From Clostridium aceticum (GTDB taxonomy: Bacteria; Bacillota; Clostridia; Peptostreptococcales; Natronincolaceae), in the NCBI RefSeq assembly GCF_001042715.1, contig NZ_CP009687.1:1851418-1915417 (forward strand): DNA of 64,000 nucleotides, in the 5' to 3' direction. Shown here one piece after another: positions 1 through 7,567 of the stretch (position 1 is its first letter; each line of letters opens with the position of its first letter). Both the position numbers and the translations under genes were made by a program. The notes below the pieces were generated by a model that saw only the letters and a list, made by a program, of their open reading frames with translations, ran no database searches and had not been told where the DNA came from.

Positions 1-49
1 TGGTCTCTTTTCAAATCAGAAAAATAAATTTAAGAAGGAGGAAAATAAA

Positions 50-703
50 ATGGCAATTTATAGATTTATCAGTAATGATACAGACACTTATTTTAAAGAT
101 CCAGCAGATCCAGCATTTGATCCAGGGGATACAGCAGTAGAAGTGACAAATCCTTTTAATCTTTGGCCTCAAATCACCAATCCAGCCCTAGCAGATCAAC
201 CTGAATATGTTTGGTCAGAGGACCCGGTAAGCCCTGCAAGTGCTGAACTTGGTGAGATAGTAGATTTTGGCCAAGCAGCAGAATCGGATGGATTAGCCGT
301 AGCCTTAGATCTAGATTTTACTATACCAGTCTATTTAACTGTTTTTGCTGACAATGCTTTTGAAGGAACATTAAGAGTTCAAGGGCTAGATCTGCTAGGT
401 GTCGTAATTTTTGAAGATGAAATTCCAATTAGTGGTGGTACTTTTGATATAAACACAGGATTATCGCCAAATGATGACTGGAGAATCATTTACCAGTTTT
501 CTGATGAGGTAGTCGCTCCTGTAGTACTTCCCATTGGTACTACGATAAGATTTGATCTAAATATTACAGCAATGAACTATGCACAAACTGATGGTACCCC
601 TGAAACCAACCCAGCTGCTATTCAGTATTTGTTAGAGTTATCAGATTTACCAGCTGGACTTACTTTTACTCCTGATGTACCAGAGGTAATAGCAGCCCCA
701 TAA
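50..703 (+). CDS. Acidic beta-rich protein of unknown function
   Basis: Complete 217-residue frame with a strong AAGGAGG Shine-Dalgarno site before ATG, closed by an intrinsic terminator, so it ends a transcript. I do not recognise the family. The protein is strongly acidic, has almost no Cys or His, and is rich in Pro, Asp, Thr and alternating hydrophobic residues, as in beta-sandwich surface or structural proteins. There is no signal peptide and no membrane segment. The two genes downstream look like glycosyltransferases, so a spore-surface or cell-surface substrate is possible, but that rests on position only. Upstream context is cut off by the window edge. Confidence 0.75.
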   Translation: MAIYRFISNDTDTYFKDPADPAFDPGDTAVEVTNPFNLWPQITNPALADQPEYVWSEDPVSPASAELGEIVDFGQAAESDGLAVALDLDFTIPVYLTVFADNAFEGTLRVQGLDLLGVVIFEDEIPISGGTFDINTGLSPNDDWRIIYQFSDEVVAPVVLPIGTTIRFDLNITAMNYAQTDGTPETNPAAIQYLLELSDLPAGLTFTPDVPEVIAAP

Positions 704-708
704 AACTA

Positions 709-740
709 GAAAACCTCACTTTTATGTGAGGTTTTCTTTT
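709..740 (+). terminator. Intrinsic terminator
   Basis: A perfect 11-bp stem (709-719 with 726-736, arms GAAAACCTCAC and GTGAGGTTTTC) with a 6-nt loop, ending in a T-rich tail right after the stop codon of the first gene. Confidence 0.9.
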
Positions 741-772
741 GGATGAAAACTTCTGTTGAGCCAAGGTGTTGC

Positions 773-825
773 AACGCAGTGCGTTAACAGCTTCTGTTAA
801 CATTATATTTTAAGCTGAATATAAT
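773..825 (+). promoter_or_regulatory. Promoter with overlapping palindromes
   Basis: A -35 box TTAACA (797-802) and a -10 box TATAAT (820-825) are 17 bp apart, ahead of the glycosyltransferase gene. Two palindromes touch or overlap the -35: AACGCA-G-TGCGTT at 773-785 and GTTAACAG-CTT-CTGTTAAC at 783-801. Their position suggests an operator or a local secondary structure; no regulator is identified. Confidence 0.55.
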
Positions 826-880
826 AAATTAGCATTATGATTAGTTACAATTTAAAGAAGTAAAGGAGCGAAATATATTT

Positions 881-1729
881 ATGAAATTAAAAATAAATGG
901 TGGTTTATATGAAATTAGAAAAACTGGCAAACCAGGAGATAAAAAGTTTACTTATACGAATGTAAAAAAAGTTACTCATACTAACCAAAAAAAGTGTATT
1001 CATAGTACTATGAGTAAAGCTATTCATACGAATACAAAAAAAAATACCAAAGACAGACAAAAAATATGCTTTATAATATGTGTTAACGATAAAAGAAAAT
1101 ATGAGAAGGCATTAGAACATATAAACGCACTAAAAGTTCCTGACGGATATAAAATAGAAAAAATCACAATAAGTGATGCTAAGTATCTTACAGAAGCATA
1201 TAACCGAGCTATGAAAAAAACAAACGCAAAATATAAAGTATATATGCATCAAGACGTGTATATCACTAATCCGAATTTTATCTATGATGTCATCAGTGTT
1301 TTTGAAAAAAATAATAAAATAGGCATGTTGGGGGTTGCTGGAGCAAAAACTATTCCCTCCAATGGTTTGCTGCATCAATCAAAGCATAAGTATGGAAATT
1401 TAATTCATATACCACATCTTGATGGTAAGCAGCTGCCTTGGAAGTTTGGAAACTTCAGGGATAGATATGAAACTGTGAAGGCAATAGATGGATTAATGAT
1501 GATTACCCAGCATGATATATCTTGGAGAGAAGATATTTTTACTGGATGGCATTTTTATGATGTCTCACAGAGTTTGGAGTTTACTAAGGCTGGCTATAAG
1601 GTAGCAGTCCCCAAAATGGAAACGATATGGTGTATACATGATTGTCCTAAAAGTGAAAAGGAAAGACATAAAAACTATGATAAATATAGAAAAGTTTTTG
1701 TAAATGAGTATGGAAGATATTTGGATTAG
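881..1729 (+). CDS. StrF-like family 2 glycosyltransferase
   Basis: A 282-residue protein whose residues from about 62 match the Glyco_tranf_2_5 / StrF-type GT-A fold: a beta-strand start (ICFIICVND), a long helix, the acidic VYMHQDVY segment (the DxD-like metal/nucleotide-binding position) and a GWHFYDVS segment near the acceptor end. The first 60 residues are separate: low-complexity, Lys/Thr-rich, with an imperfect repeat (YTNVKK, HTNQKK, HTNTKK). No signal peptide or membrane segment is visible, so it should be cytosolic. It lies about 60 bp upstream of a GT-D type gene, probably co-transcribed. Acceptor and sugar donor are unknown; the fold call is good, the substrate is not inferable. 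Confidence 0.8.
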   Translation: MKLKINGGLYEIRKTGKPGDKKFTYTNVKKVTHTNQKKCIHSTMSKAIHTNTKKNTKDRQKICFIICVNDKRKYEKALEHINALKVPDGYKIEKITISDAKYLTEAYNRAMKKTNAKYKVYMHQDVYITNPNFIYDVISVFEKNNKIGMLGVAGAKTIPSNGLLHQSKHKYGNLIHIPHLDGKQLPWKFGNFRDRYETVKAIDGLMMITQHDISWREDIFTGWHFYDVSQSLEFTKAGYKVAVPKMETIWCIHDCPKSEKERHKNYDKYRKVFVNEYGRYLD

Positions 1730-1789
1730 GTATTTAGGAGGACAATAGCACACTTATTAAAAAAAGCGATAATCAGGATGTGATAGGAA

Positions 1790-2482
1790 ATGATAAAAGA
1801 AGAAAGCTTGTTATCAGCAGATGAAGTCACTGAAAAGATGTATACAGCTTATAGAAAAAAACAAGGATTGTCTATTGTTAGACTTGGAGATGGTGAAGCT
1901 TTAGCTTTAGCTCAAGAAGTAGTATTGAGTTGTGATGAAATAAAAAAGAGGAAATGGCTGCCTTACGCTGGGTTAACTGTACCAGATCTAAAGTCTAGAG
2001 ATGAACTTGCTGCTTCAGTGAAGAGAGCAGATATTGTTGGAGTAGCAATGAATCAATTACCAGACTTTACCCCCCTATTGCTAAAAGGTTTTGAGGCGCA
2101 TCATATAGATATTAAGCAAATGACACTGACAAATGCATGTATTAATTATTTTTTAATGGAAAACCAAAGGTTCAAAAAGTTTTTATTGCAAAATCCTAAG
2201 CCGAGGGTTTTTCTTATAGGAAATAAGGTAGATAGATTATTGCCTTTTTTAACGAAAGAGGGTGTAAGAGTAGTGGGCTTACTTAAAGCTGTGAGAGGTT
2301 TGAAGGACTGTTCTAAAATAGTAAAGCTCACTTCCTTGTATCGTGACCGCTTTGATGTTGTGTTGGTTTCAGCGGGGATTCCTGCGGTGATTATAAGCGA
2401 AAGAATTGCTAAAGAATATAATGTCATTGCATTGGATTTTGGTCATGCGGCGGACTTGATTATTAAGAGAAAATATTTTTAA
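1790..2482 (+). CDS. GT-D fold glycosyltransferase-like protein
   Basis: A 230-residue protein. Near residue 30 it carries VRLGDGEAL, the RxGDGE signature of the GT-D fold (DUF1792-type) glycosyltransferases, in which the acidic residues take part in donor or metal binding. Later segments (RVFLIGNKV, VVLVSAGIPA, ALDFGHAADL) fit the rest of that Rossmann-like fold. The Shine-Dalgarno site is weak (TAGGAA close to ATG). It follows the StrF-like enzyme and ends at an intrinsic terminator, so the pair probably adds successive sugars to one acceptor; this is inference from adjacency. Confidence 0.78.
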   Translation: MIKEESLLSADEVTEKMYTAYRKKQGLSIVRLGDGEALALAQEVVLSCDEIKKRKWLPYAGLTVPDLKSRDELAASVKRADIVGVAMNQLPDFTPLLLKGFEAHHIDIKQMTLTNACINYFLMENQRFKKFLLQNPKPRVFLIGNKVDRLLPFLTKEGVRVVGLLKAVRGLKDCSKIVKLTSLYRDRFDVVLVSAGIPAVIISERIAKEYNVIALDFGHAADLIIKRKYF

Positions 2483-2512
2483 CCTAGTTTAATAAAAAGA
2501 CCATCTCTAAAT

Positions 2513-2550
2513 ATAAAAAATGAACCTCTGAAAAAGAGGTTTTTTTGTTG
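2513..2550. terminator. Bidirectional intrinsic terminator
   Basis: Stem AACCTCT / AGAGGTT (2523-2541) is flanked by a T run on the plus side and an A run on the other, so it can stop both the glycosyltransferase transcript and the convergent holin transcript. Confidence 0.85.
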
Positions 2551-2559
2551 TAAGATGAG

Positions 2560-2868
2560 TCAATAATTAGCTTTTTTATTTTTTAATAGATAAACCTGAG
2601 CCTCAATTAAAATTTCTAGTAATAATACATTGAATTCTATGTCTAAATATTCTAAAATAGTTTTTGTATAGCTTATTGCCAGATGTTTTTTTTCTTCATT
2701 TGAGATGGTTTTTTCTGTTTGCTCTATAAATAGAACAACTCTATTGACAAGAATTTCAACTTTTTCCACATCTTTGTTATTGATGGTTTTAGTAAGGACT
2801 GGAGCTACAACAAAGATAAATATGACTGTAAGAAAAGTAATCATAATAAAAAGTATTAAATCAATCAT
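2560..2868 (-). CDS. LLH-family phage-type holin
   Basis: A 102-residue protein: one N-terminal membrane helix (residues about 2-24), then a charged helical cytosolic tail with the EKVEILVNRVV...EEKKHLAISY pattern typical of the LLH (Phage_holin_6_1) holins. Start choice: a GTG four codons further upstream overlaps the AGGAGGTG Shine-Dalgarno site itself, so the ATG at 2868 is the likely start. In phages these proteins sit beside an endolysin; here no endolysin or other phage gene is adjacent, and the gene faces the opposite way to its neighbours. It may be a domesticated remnant, or used for protein or toxin release as reported for some clostridial holins (inference). Confidence 0.72.
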   Translation of the reverse strand: MIDLILFIMITFLTVIFIFVVAPVLTKTINNKDVEKVEILVNRVVLFIEQTEKTISNEEKKHLAISYTKTILEYLDIEFNVLLLEILIEAQVYLLKNKKANY

Positions 2869-2999
2869 TAGAAAATTCACCTCCTATAAAATATTTTATT
2901 TATAAGAATATAAAAGGTGCAGAAATGTGGCATATTATTAGACAAAAAGTAAAAAAAAATATTTTTTTTCATAAATTTGGCGATTTTATTTTTGTAATC

Positions 3000-3028
3000 T
3001 TGACAAAATTACTAGGATATACTATAAT
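3000..3028 (+). promoter_or_regulatory. isc operon promoter with Rrf2-site candidate
   Basis: Consensus TTGACA (3000-3005) and TATAAT (3023-3028) are separated by exactly 17 bp. The spacer and -10 carry an imperfect palindrome (TAGGATATACTA, 10 of 12 symmetric), well placed for autorepression by the IscR product; the operator reading is inferred. Confidence 0.75.
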
Positions 3029-3076
3029 CAAATTAAACTCCAATCATTTTACTTGGAATTCAGGGAGGTAGTTAGT

Positions 3077-3526
3077 TTGAAGCTTTCAACGAAAGGAAGA
3101 TACGGATTAAAGGCAATGTTTGACTTAGCGCTTCACTATGGTGATGGTCCTATTGCGTTAAAACATATTGCAGAAAGACAAGAAATATCTGACCACTATT
3201 TAGAGCAGTTGGTGGCTATTTTAAGGAAAGCTGGTCTAGTGAAAAGTGTACGTGGGGCACAAGGTGGATATATGTTAGCTAGTGAGCCTAGAAATATTAC
3301 TGTAGGGGATATCATTAGAACATTGGAGGGTCCTTTAGCTCCTTCTGACTGTGTGATGGAGGAGGAACCAAAAAACTGTGAAAAAGCTAATTACTGTGCT
3401 ACAAAAATGGTGTGGGAAAGAATTAGAGATAGTGTAAATGAAGTGATCGATTCTATCTCACTGGAGGATATGTTAGAAGATCATAATAAAATTAAAAATA
3501 AAGACAATTATATGTTTTATATATAA
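3077..3526 (+). CDS. iscR: Rrf2-family Fe-S regulator IscR
   Basis: A 149-residue protein that begins with the canonical KLSTKGRYGLKAM of the Rrf2 family: N-terminal winged helix-turn-helix, dimerisation helix, and three Cys (DCVMEEEPKNC and NYC) where IscR binds its [2Fe-2S] cluster. The TTG at 3077 is chosen because AGGGAGG lies 8 bp upstream and the family start matches; a longer frame reaches a TTG at 3053 but has no ribosome site. It heads iscS-iscU and should sense Fe-S status and repress its own operon. Related CymR proteins sense cysteine instead, but the three Cys and the iscS linkage favour IscR. Confidence 0.93.
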   Translation: MKLSTKGRYGLKAMFDLALHYGDGPIALKHIAERQEISDHYLEQLVAILRKAGLVKSVRGAQGGYMLASEPRNITVGDIIRTLEGPLAPSDCVMEEEPKNCEKANYCATKMVWERIRDSVNEVIDSISLEDMLEDHNKIKNKDNYMFYI

Positions 3527-3580
3527 AAAAATAAAGTGAATTATATAAGTAAATTATTATATATTTAAGGAGAGGATCAC

Positions 3581-4762
3581 ATGAAGGTTTACTTAGACTA
3601 TGCTGCTACAACACCAGTAAAAAAAGAAGTTTTAGAAGAAATGTTACCTTATTTTAATCAACACTTTGGCAATCCATCAAGCATTCATTCTTTTGGAAGA
3701 GAAAGTAAAAAAGCTGTAGATTCAGCTAGAGATAAAGTTGCCAAATCCCTAGGTGCAAAGCCTGAAGAAATATACTTTACAGGTAGTGGATCTGAAGCAG
3801 ATAATTGGGCAGTTAAAGGGGTTGCCTATGCTTTAAAAAACAAAGGAAACCATATCATTACTTCTAAAATTGAACATCATGCGGTATTACACACCTGCGA
3901 ATACTTAGAAAAAGAAGGATTTGAGGTTACCTACTTAGATGTTGATCAGGATGGCCTTGTTAGTCTACAAGATTTAAAAAATGCCATCAAAGAGAATACT
4001 ATACTGATAACTATTATGTATGCCAACAATGAAATTGGAACAATACAACCAATCAAAGAAATGGCCAGTATAGCCAAAGAAAAATCTATCATTTTTCATA
4101 CAGACGCCGTACAAGCATATGGGACTATCGAAATGAATGTAGAAGAGTTAGGAGCCGACTTAATATCTATTTCTGCCCATAAAATTTACGGCCCAAAAGG
4201 AGTAGGCGCTTTATATATTAAAAAAGGCATAAGGCTTCATCAATTAATGCATGGGGGTGGCCAAGAAAAGAAAAGAAGAGCTGGCACCGAAAATCTGCCG
4301 GGCATCGTTGGATTTGGTAAAGCAGCAGAATTGGCCCATGAAAATATAAAAGAACATAATGAGCACTTGACACAGCTAAGGGACCAATTAATTCGCAAAC
4401 TAACTGGTAAAATACCTTATACCCGATTAAATGGTCATCCGACAAAAAGACTTCCTGGCAATGTAAATGTATCCTTTGAATTTATTGAAGGAGAATCACT
4501 ACTGTTAAGTCTTGATATGCTTGGAATTGCTGGTTCTAGTGGTTCTGCCTGTACATCGGGTTCTTTAGATCCTTCTCATGTTTTAATGGCTATAGGACTT
4601 TCTCATGAGATCGCCCATGGTTCATTAAGATTATCTTTAGGGTATCTTACCACACAGGAAGAAATTGATTATGTTGTTGAAAAGTTACCGCCAGTTGTAG
4701 CAAGATTAAGAGAAATGTCACCGCTATATGAAAAAGTAAAGGGGGAAGCGAAAAGTGTATAG
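3581..4762 (+). CDS. iscS: Cysteine desulfurase IscS/NifS
   Basis: A 393-residue PLP enzyme that removes sulfur from cysteine as an enzyme-bound persulfide. Visible are LDYAATTP at the N-terminus, HTDAVQ, the PLP-lysine motif SAHKIYGPKGVG, and the catalytic Cys loop SSGSACTSGS near residue 325. Length is normal for NifS-like type I desulfurases. A good Shine-Dalgarno site (AAGGAGAGG) precedes ATG, and the gene overlaps iscU by 8 bp, so the two are translationally coupled. It likely feeds IscU and also MnmA just downstream. Confidence 0.97.
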   Translation: MKVYLDYAATTPVKKEVLEEMLPYFNQHFGNPSSIHSFGRESKKAVDSARDKVAKSLGAKPEEIYFTGSGSEADNWAVKGVAYALKNKGNHIITSKIEHHAVLHTCEYLEKEGFEVTYLDVDQDGLVSLQDLKNAIKENTILITIMYANNEIGTIQPIKEMASIAKEKSIIFHTDAVQAYGTIEMNVEELGADLISISAHKIYGPKGVGALYIKKGIRLHQLMHGGGQEKKRRAGTENLPGIVGFGKAAELAHENIKEHNEHLTQLRDQLIRKLTGKIPYTRLNGHPTKRLPGNVNVSFEFIEGESLLLSLDMLGIAGSSGSACTSGSLDPSHVLMAIGLSHEIAHGSLRLSLGYLTTQEEIDYVVEKLPPVVARLREMSPLYEKVKGEAKSV

Positions 4763-5201
4763 TGATAAAGTAATGGAACATTTTATGAATCCTAGAAATG
4801 TAGGAGAGATAGAGAATCCAGATGCAGTAGGTCAGGTGGGAAACCCGAAATGTGGAGATATTATGAAAATATATTTAAAAATAGAAGATGGCGTTATTAC
4901 AGATGTCAAGTTTAAAACCTTTGGCTGTGGTTCTGCAATAGCTACCTCTAGTATAGCTACAGAAATGATAAAAGGAAAAAGCATCAAAGAAGCTCTTCGA
5001 CTAACAAATAGTGCTGTGGCAGAGGCACTAGACGGGTTGCCAGCTGTAAAAATGCACTGTTCTGTTTTAGCAGAGCAGGCAGTGAAATCTGCTATTTACG
5101 ATTATGCTACTAAGCATGATCTGCATTTTGAAGAACTAGAAGGTTTTGATCCTAACGAAGAGCATGATCATCATCATGATGAAGAAGAACAACATTGCTA
5201 A
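4755..5201 (+). CDS. iscU: Fe-S scaffold protein IscU/NifU
   Basis: A 148-residue scaffold on which [2Fe-2S]/[4Fe-4S] clusters are assembled. The three cluster Cys are present in GNPKCGD, FGCGSAIA and MHCSVLAEQA. The C-terminus is an extra acidic and His-rich tail (EEHDHHHDEEEQHC) that could hold metal. The GTG start lies inside the end of iscS. In clostridia this NifU-N type protein is usually the sole IscU. An intrinsic terminator follows, partly separating it from mnmA. Confidence 0.96.
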   Translation: MYSDKVMEHFMNPRNVGEIENPDAVGQVGNPKCGDIMKIYLKIEDGVITDVKFKTFGCGSAIATSSIATEMIKGKSIKEALRLTNSAVAEALDGLPAVKMHCSVLAEQAVKSAIYDYATKHDLHFEELEGFDPNEEHDHHHDEEEQHC

Positions 5202-5207
5202 AGTAAA

Positions 5208-5236
5208 AGACCCGAGAGTTTTCTCGGGTTTATTCT
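5208..5236 (+). terminator. Intrinsic terminator after iscU
   Basis: Stem ACCCGAGA / TCTCGGGT (5210-5217 with 5222-5229), GTTT loop, then a T-rich tail. It lies between iscU and mnmA and should reduce read-through. Confidence 0.88.
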
Positions 5237-5263
5237 TGTTAAAGTGTATGTGAGGTGAGAAGG

Positions 5264-6349
5264 TTGCAAAAAAACAAGAAAGTTCTTTTAGGAATGAGTG
5301 GCGGCGTAGATAGTTCTGTAGCTGCCTATCTATTGAAAAAACAGGGTTATGAAGTAATTGGTGTTACAATGCAGATATGGCAAGATGATGAAGAAGTCAA
5401 CAAATCAGACGTTGGATGTTGTTCTTTATCTGCCGTTGAGGATGCTAGAAGGGTAGCGCATAAATTAGATATACCTTTCTATGTTATGAATTTTAAGGAT
5501 GTTTTTAAGGAAAAGGTAATTCAATACTTTATAGACGAATATACAAAAGGTAGGACGCCAAATCCATGTATCGCATGTAACAAATATATTAAATTTGAAG
5601 AGTTTTTAAGAAGGGCTCTTCAATTAGATTGCTACTATGTGGCCACTGGTCATTATGCAAAGATAGAATATGATGAAGACACAAAAAAGTATCTGCTTAA
5701 AGAATCAGCTACTGATGAAAAAGATCAAACCTATGCTTTATACAATATGACACAGGAACAATTACAGCATACTTTGATGCCTTTAGGTTATTATAATAAG
5801 GATGAAATAAGAAAAATAGCAGAAGAATTAGAACTATCAGTAGCAACAAAGCCAGATAGTCAAGAGATTTGTTTTGTTCCAGATAACGATTATGGTAATT
5901 TTGTAGAGGAAAATAGCTCTAAAAAAGTTCTTGAAGGGGATTTTGTAGATCAAGAAGGTAATGTTTTAGGCAGACATAAAGGAATTATTTACTACACAAT
6001 AGGTCAAAGAAAAGGGCTAGGAATTGCCTTAGGAAAGCCTGTCTATGTCACTGAAATTATACCAGCAACGAATCAAGTTGTACTAGGTGATGCTGAAGCT
6101 GTGTTTGGTAAAGAACTCATTGCTAATGAAGTGAATTTTATACCCTTTGAAACTCTAGAAGGTCCTCGTAGAGTAAAAGCCAAGGTTAGGTATAATAGTA
6201 AGGCAGCAGCAGCTACACTATATCCCTGTGGTGAAGAAGTACGAGTAGTTTTTGATGAAGCCCAAAGAGCAATTACTCCTGGGCAAGCAGTGGTATTTTA
6301 CGAGGAAGATATTGTTGTAGGTGGAGGTACAATCATAAAAAAAATATAA
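5264..6349 (+). CDS. mnmA: tRNA-specific 2-thiouridylase MnmA
   Basis: A 361-residue ATP-pyrophosphatase that makes 2-thiouridine at U34 of Glu, Gln and Lys tRNAs. The PP-loop GMSGGVDSS is at the N-terminus; the two catalytic Cys lie in NPCIACN and in EICFVPD, followed by the C-terminal beta-barrel domains. The TTG at 5264 is preferred because GAGGTGAG lies about 8 bp upstream; a GTG at 5255 overlaps that site. Placement beside iscS is the usual arrangement, since MnmA accepts persulfide sulfur from a cysteine desulfurase. Confidence 0.96.
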   Translation: MQKNKKVLLGMSGGVDSSVAAYLLKKQGYEVIGVTMQIWQDDEEVNKSDVGCCSLSAVEDARRVAHKLDIPFYVMNFKDVFKEKVIQYFIDEYTKGRTPNPCIACNKYIKFEEFLRRALQLDCYYVATGHYAKIEYDEDTKKYLLKESATDEKDQTYALYNMTQEQLQHTLMPLGYYNKDEIRKIAEELELSVATKPDSQEICFVPDNDYGNFVEENSSKKVLEGDFVDQEGNVLGRHKGIIYYTIGQRKGLGIALGKPVYVTEIIPATNQVVLGDAEAVFGKELIANEVNFIPFETLEGPRRVKAKVRYNSKAAAATLYPCGEEVRVVFDEAQRAITPGQAVVFYEEDIVVGGGTIIKKI

Positions 6350-6368
6350 GGTGCTATGTCTTATAGAT

Positions 6369-6430
6369 AACCATAAAGTCTTATTAGGAAACAATGTTGA
6401 TTCCGATAAGATTTTATGGTTTTTTTCTTT
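6369..6430 (+). terminator. Intrinsic terminator after mnmA
   Basis: A 16-bp stem (6369-6384 with 6406-6421, one G-T pair) followed by a long T run. Confidence 0.9.
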
Positions 6431-6538
6431 ATTAGAAAACTATAACTGATTATACAGGTATTGGGGAGGTTTTTTTAACGAATTAGAGCAAAAATATATA
6501 GTAGACAATAATAGTTTCTACAAAAATGAGGGATTTTT

Positions 6539-7078
6539 ATGATTAAAGGAAGTGAGTTTATTGGATTATGTATAAAAAATAAAAATAAAGAGATTATGGA
6601 ATATAAGATCAAAGATCTAATATACACAAACAAAGGATCTAAGCTATTGGGATTTATACTAAAATCAAAAAAAGTCGCTGATAAGGATATAAAGGTACTA
6701 CCTTTTAAGAAAATAAAAGAGATTCGGTCAGAAGGTCTTGTTATTTCTTCAGAAAAGGATATTGTATTTTCTCATCAAGTTCCAGAAATACAGGAAGCCT
6801 TAATAAAGCCTATAAAAACAGTAGGATTTCATATTTACAATCATTATGGAGAATTATTTGGTGTTGTAAAAGATACAGTTATAGAAAAAACAAGTGGAAG
6901 AGTACTCGCCCTAGTGATTAGCAAAGGCGTGATAGATGACTTTGTAGAAGGGTATTCTATCTTACCATTAGTACCTTATGTAGAATTTCAACAGGAAAGT
7001 ATACTTCTTGGAGATCAGGAATTAAGCACCCTTTTTCTCGAAGGGGGAGGCTTGAAAAAATTGCTTGGTATAGAATAA
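6539..7078 (+). CDS. PRC-barrel domain protein
   Basis: A 179-residue cytosolic protein made of two PRC-barrel-like halves (about residues 1-80 and 88-170), each a run of short beta strands; the second contains GELFGVVKDTVIEKTSGRVLALVIS. The Shine-Dalgarno site is GAGGG 6 bp before ATG. PRC barrels occur in RimM and photosynthetic reaction centres as docking modules; the role of this stand-alone form is unknown. It precedes a short membrane protein and an AI-2E family transporter on the way to alaS, an order I recall from related clostridia. Confidence 0.8.
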   Translation: MIKGSEFIGLCIKNKNKEIMEYKIKDLIYTNKGSKLLGFILKSKKVADKDIKVLPFKKIKEIRSEGLVISSEKDIVFSHQVPEIQEALIKPIKTVGFHIYNHYGELFGVVKDTVIEKTSGRVLALVISKGVIDDFVEGYSILPLVPYVEFQQESILLGDQELSTLFLEGGGLKKLLGIE

Positions 7079-7147
7079 TTATAATAACAAAAAATAATAA
7101 AGAAATGTTAATGGGAAAACTCTTCCTAAATATAAAGGAGGGATTGT

Positions 7148-7318
7148 ATGAGAAGAGATACAATGCTTAGCCTAGTAACTGGAGGAATTATAGGAGCAAC
7201 GGTAGGAATTTATGCCGTATCCCACATGAATCCAAGAGAACAAAAAAGAATGATGAAACGTAGCAGAAAAATGATTAGTACAGCAGCTCATTTAATGAGT
7301 GGAATGAATATGTTTTAA
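7148..7318 (+). CDS. Small membrane-anchored protein (YtxH-like)
   Basis: A 56-residue protein with AGGAGG 7 bp ahead of ATG. It has one N-terminal membrane segment (LSLVTGGIIGATVGIYAV) and a basic tail with REQKRMMKRSRKM. It resembles the short YtxH-type proteins found beside PRC-barrel genes but is too short for a firm family call. A terminator hairpin begins directly after the stop codon. Confidence 0.72.
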   Translation: MRRDTMLSLVTGGIIGATVGIYAVSHMNPREQKRMMKRSRKMISTAAHLMSGMNMF

Positions 7319-7319
7319 T

Positions 7320-7347
7320 ATAAAAGCAGCTATTTAGCTGCTTTTAT
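7320..7347 (+). terminator. Intrinsic terminator
   Basis: A perfect 12-bp stem, ATAAAAGCAGCT with AGCTGCTTTTAT, 4-nt loop; the T run is within the 3' arm. Confidence 0.8.
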
Positions 7348-7433
7348 CATATAACTGATCTGCAAAAAATAAAGTCGATGTTTTAACATACAGGGTTGTG
7401 TGAATATACTATAATACATAGATCATTAGCGTT

Positions 7434-7537
7434 AACTTAAACCATAATTTGTTATCGTTACTCCAAGATCCTTCGCCACGCTCAGGATGACAGATCGAGG
7501 AAATTTTGGTAATAATTGTATTAAGTTAACACCTATG
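7434..7537. mobile_element. MITE-like element, copy 1 (104 bp)
   Basis: It starts CATTAGCGTTAACTTAA and ends TTAAGTTAACACCTATG, which are imperfect inverted repeats (14 of 17). Perfect 10-bp direct repeats ATACATAGAT flank it at 7424-7433 and 7538-7547. The core holds AAGATCCTTCG and CTCAGGATGACA. It has no coding capacity. It lies in the leader of the AI-2E transporter gene, just after promoter-like boxes. Confidence 0.88.
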
Positions 7538-7567
7538 ATACATAGATAAAATGACGGGGGATTTCGT

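Noticed and set aside
2560-2868. Prophage
   Set aside because: Only a holin-like gene is present; no structural, integrase or endolysin genes on either side.
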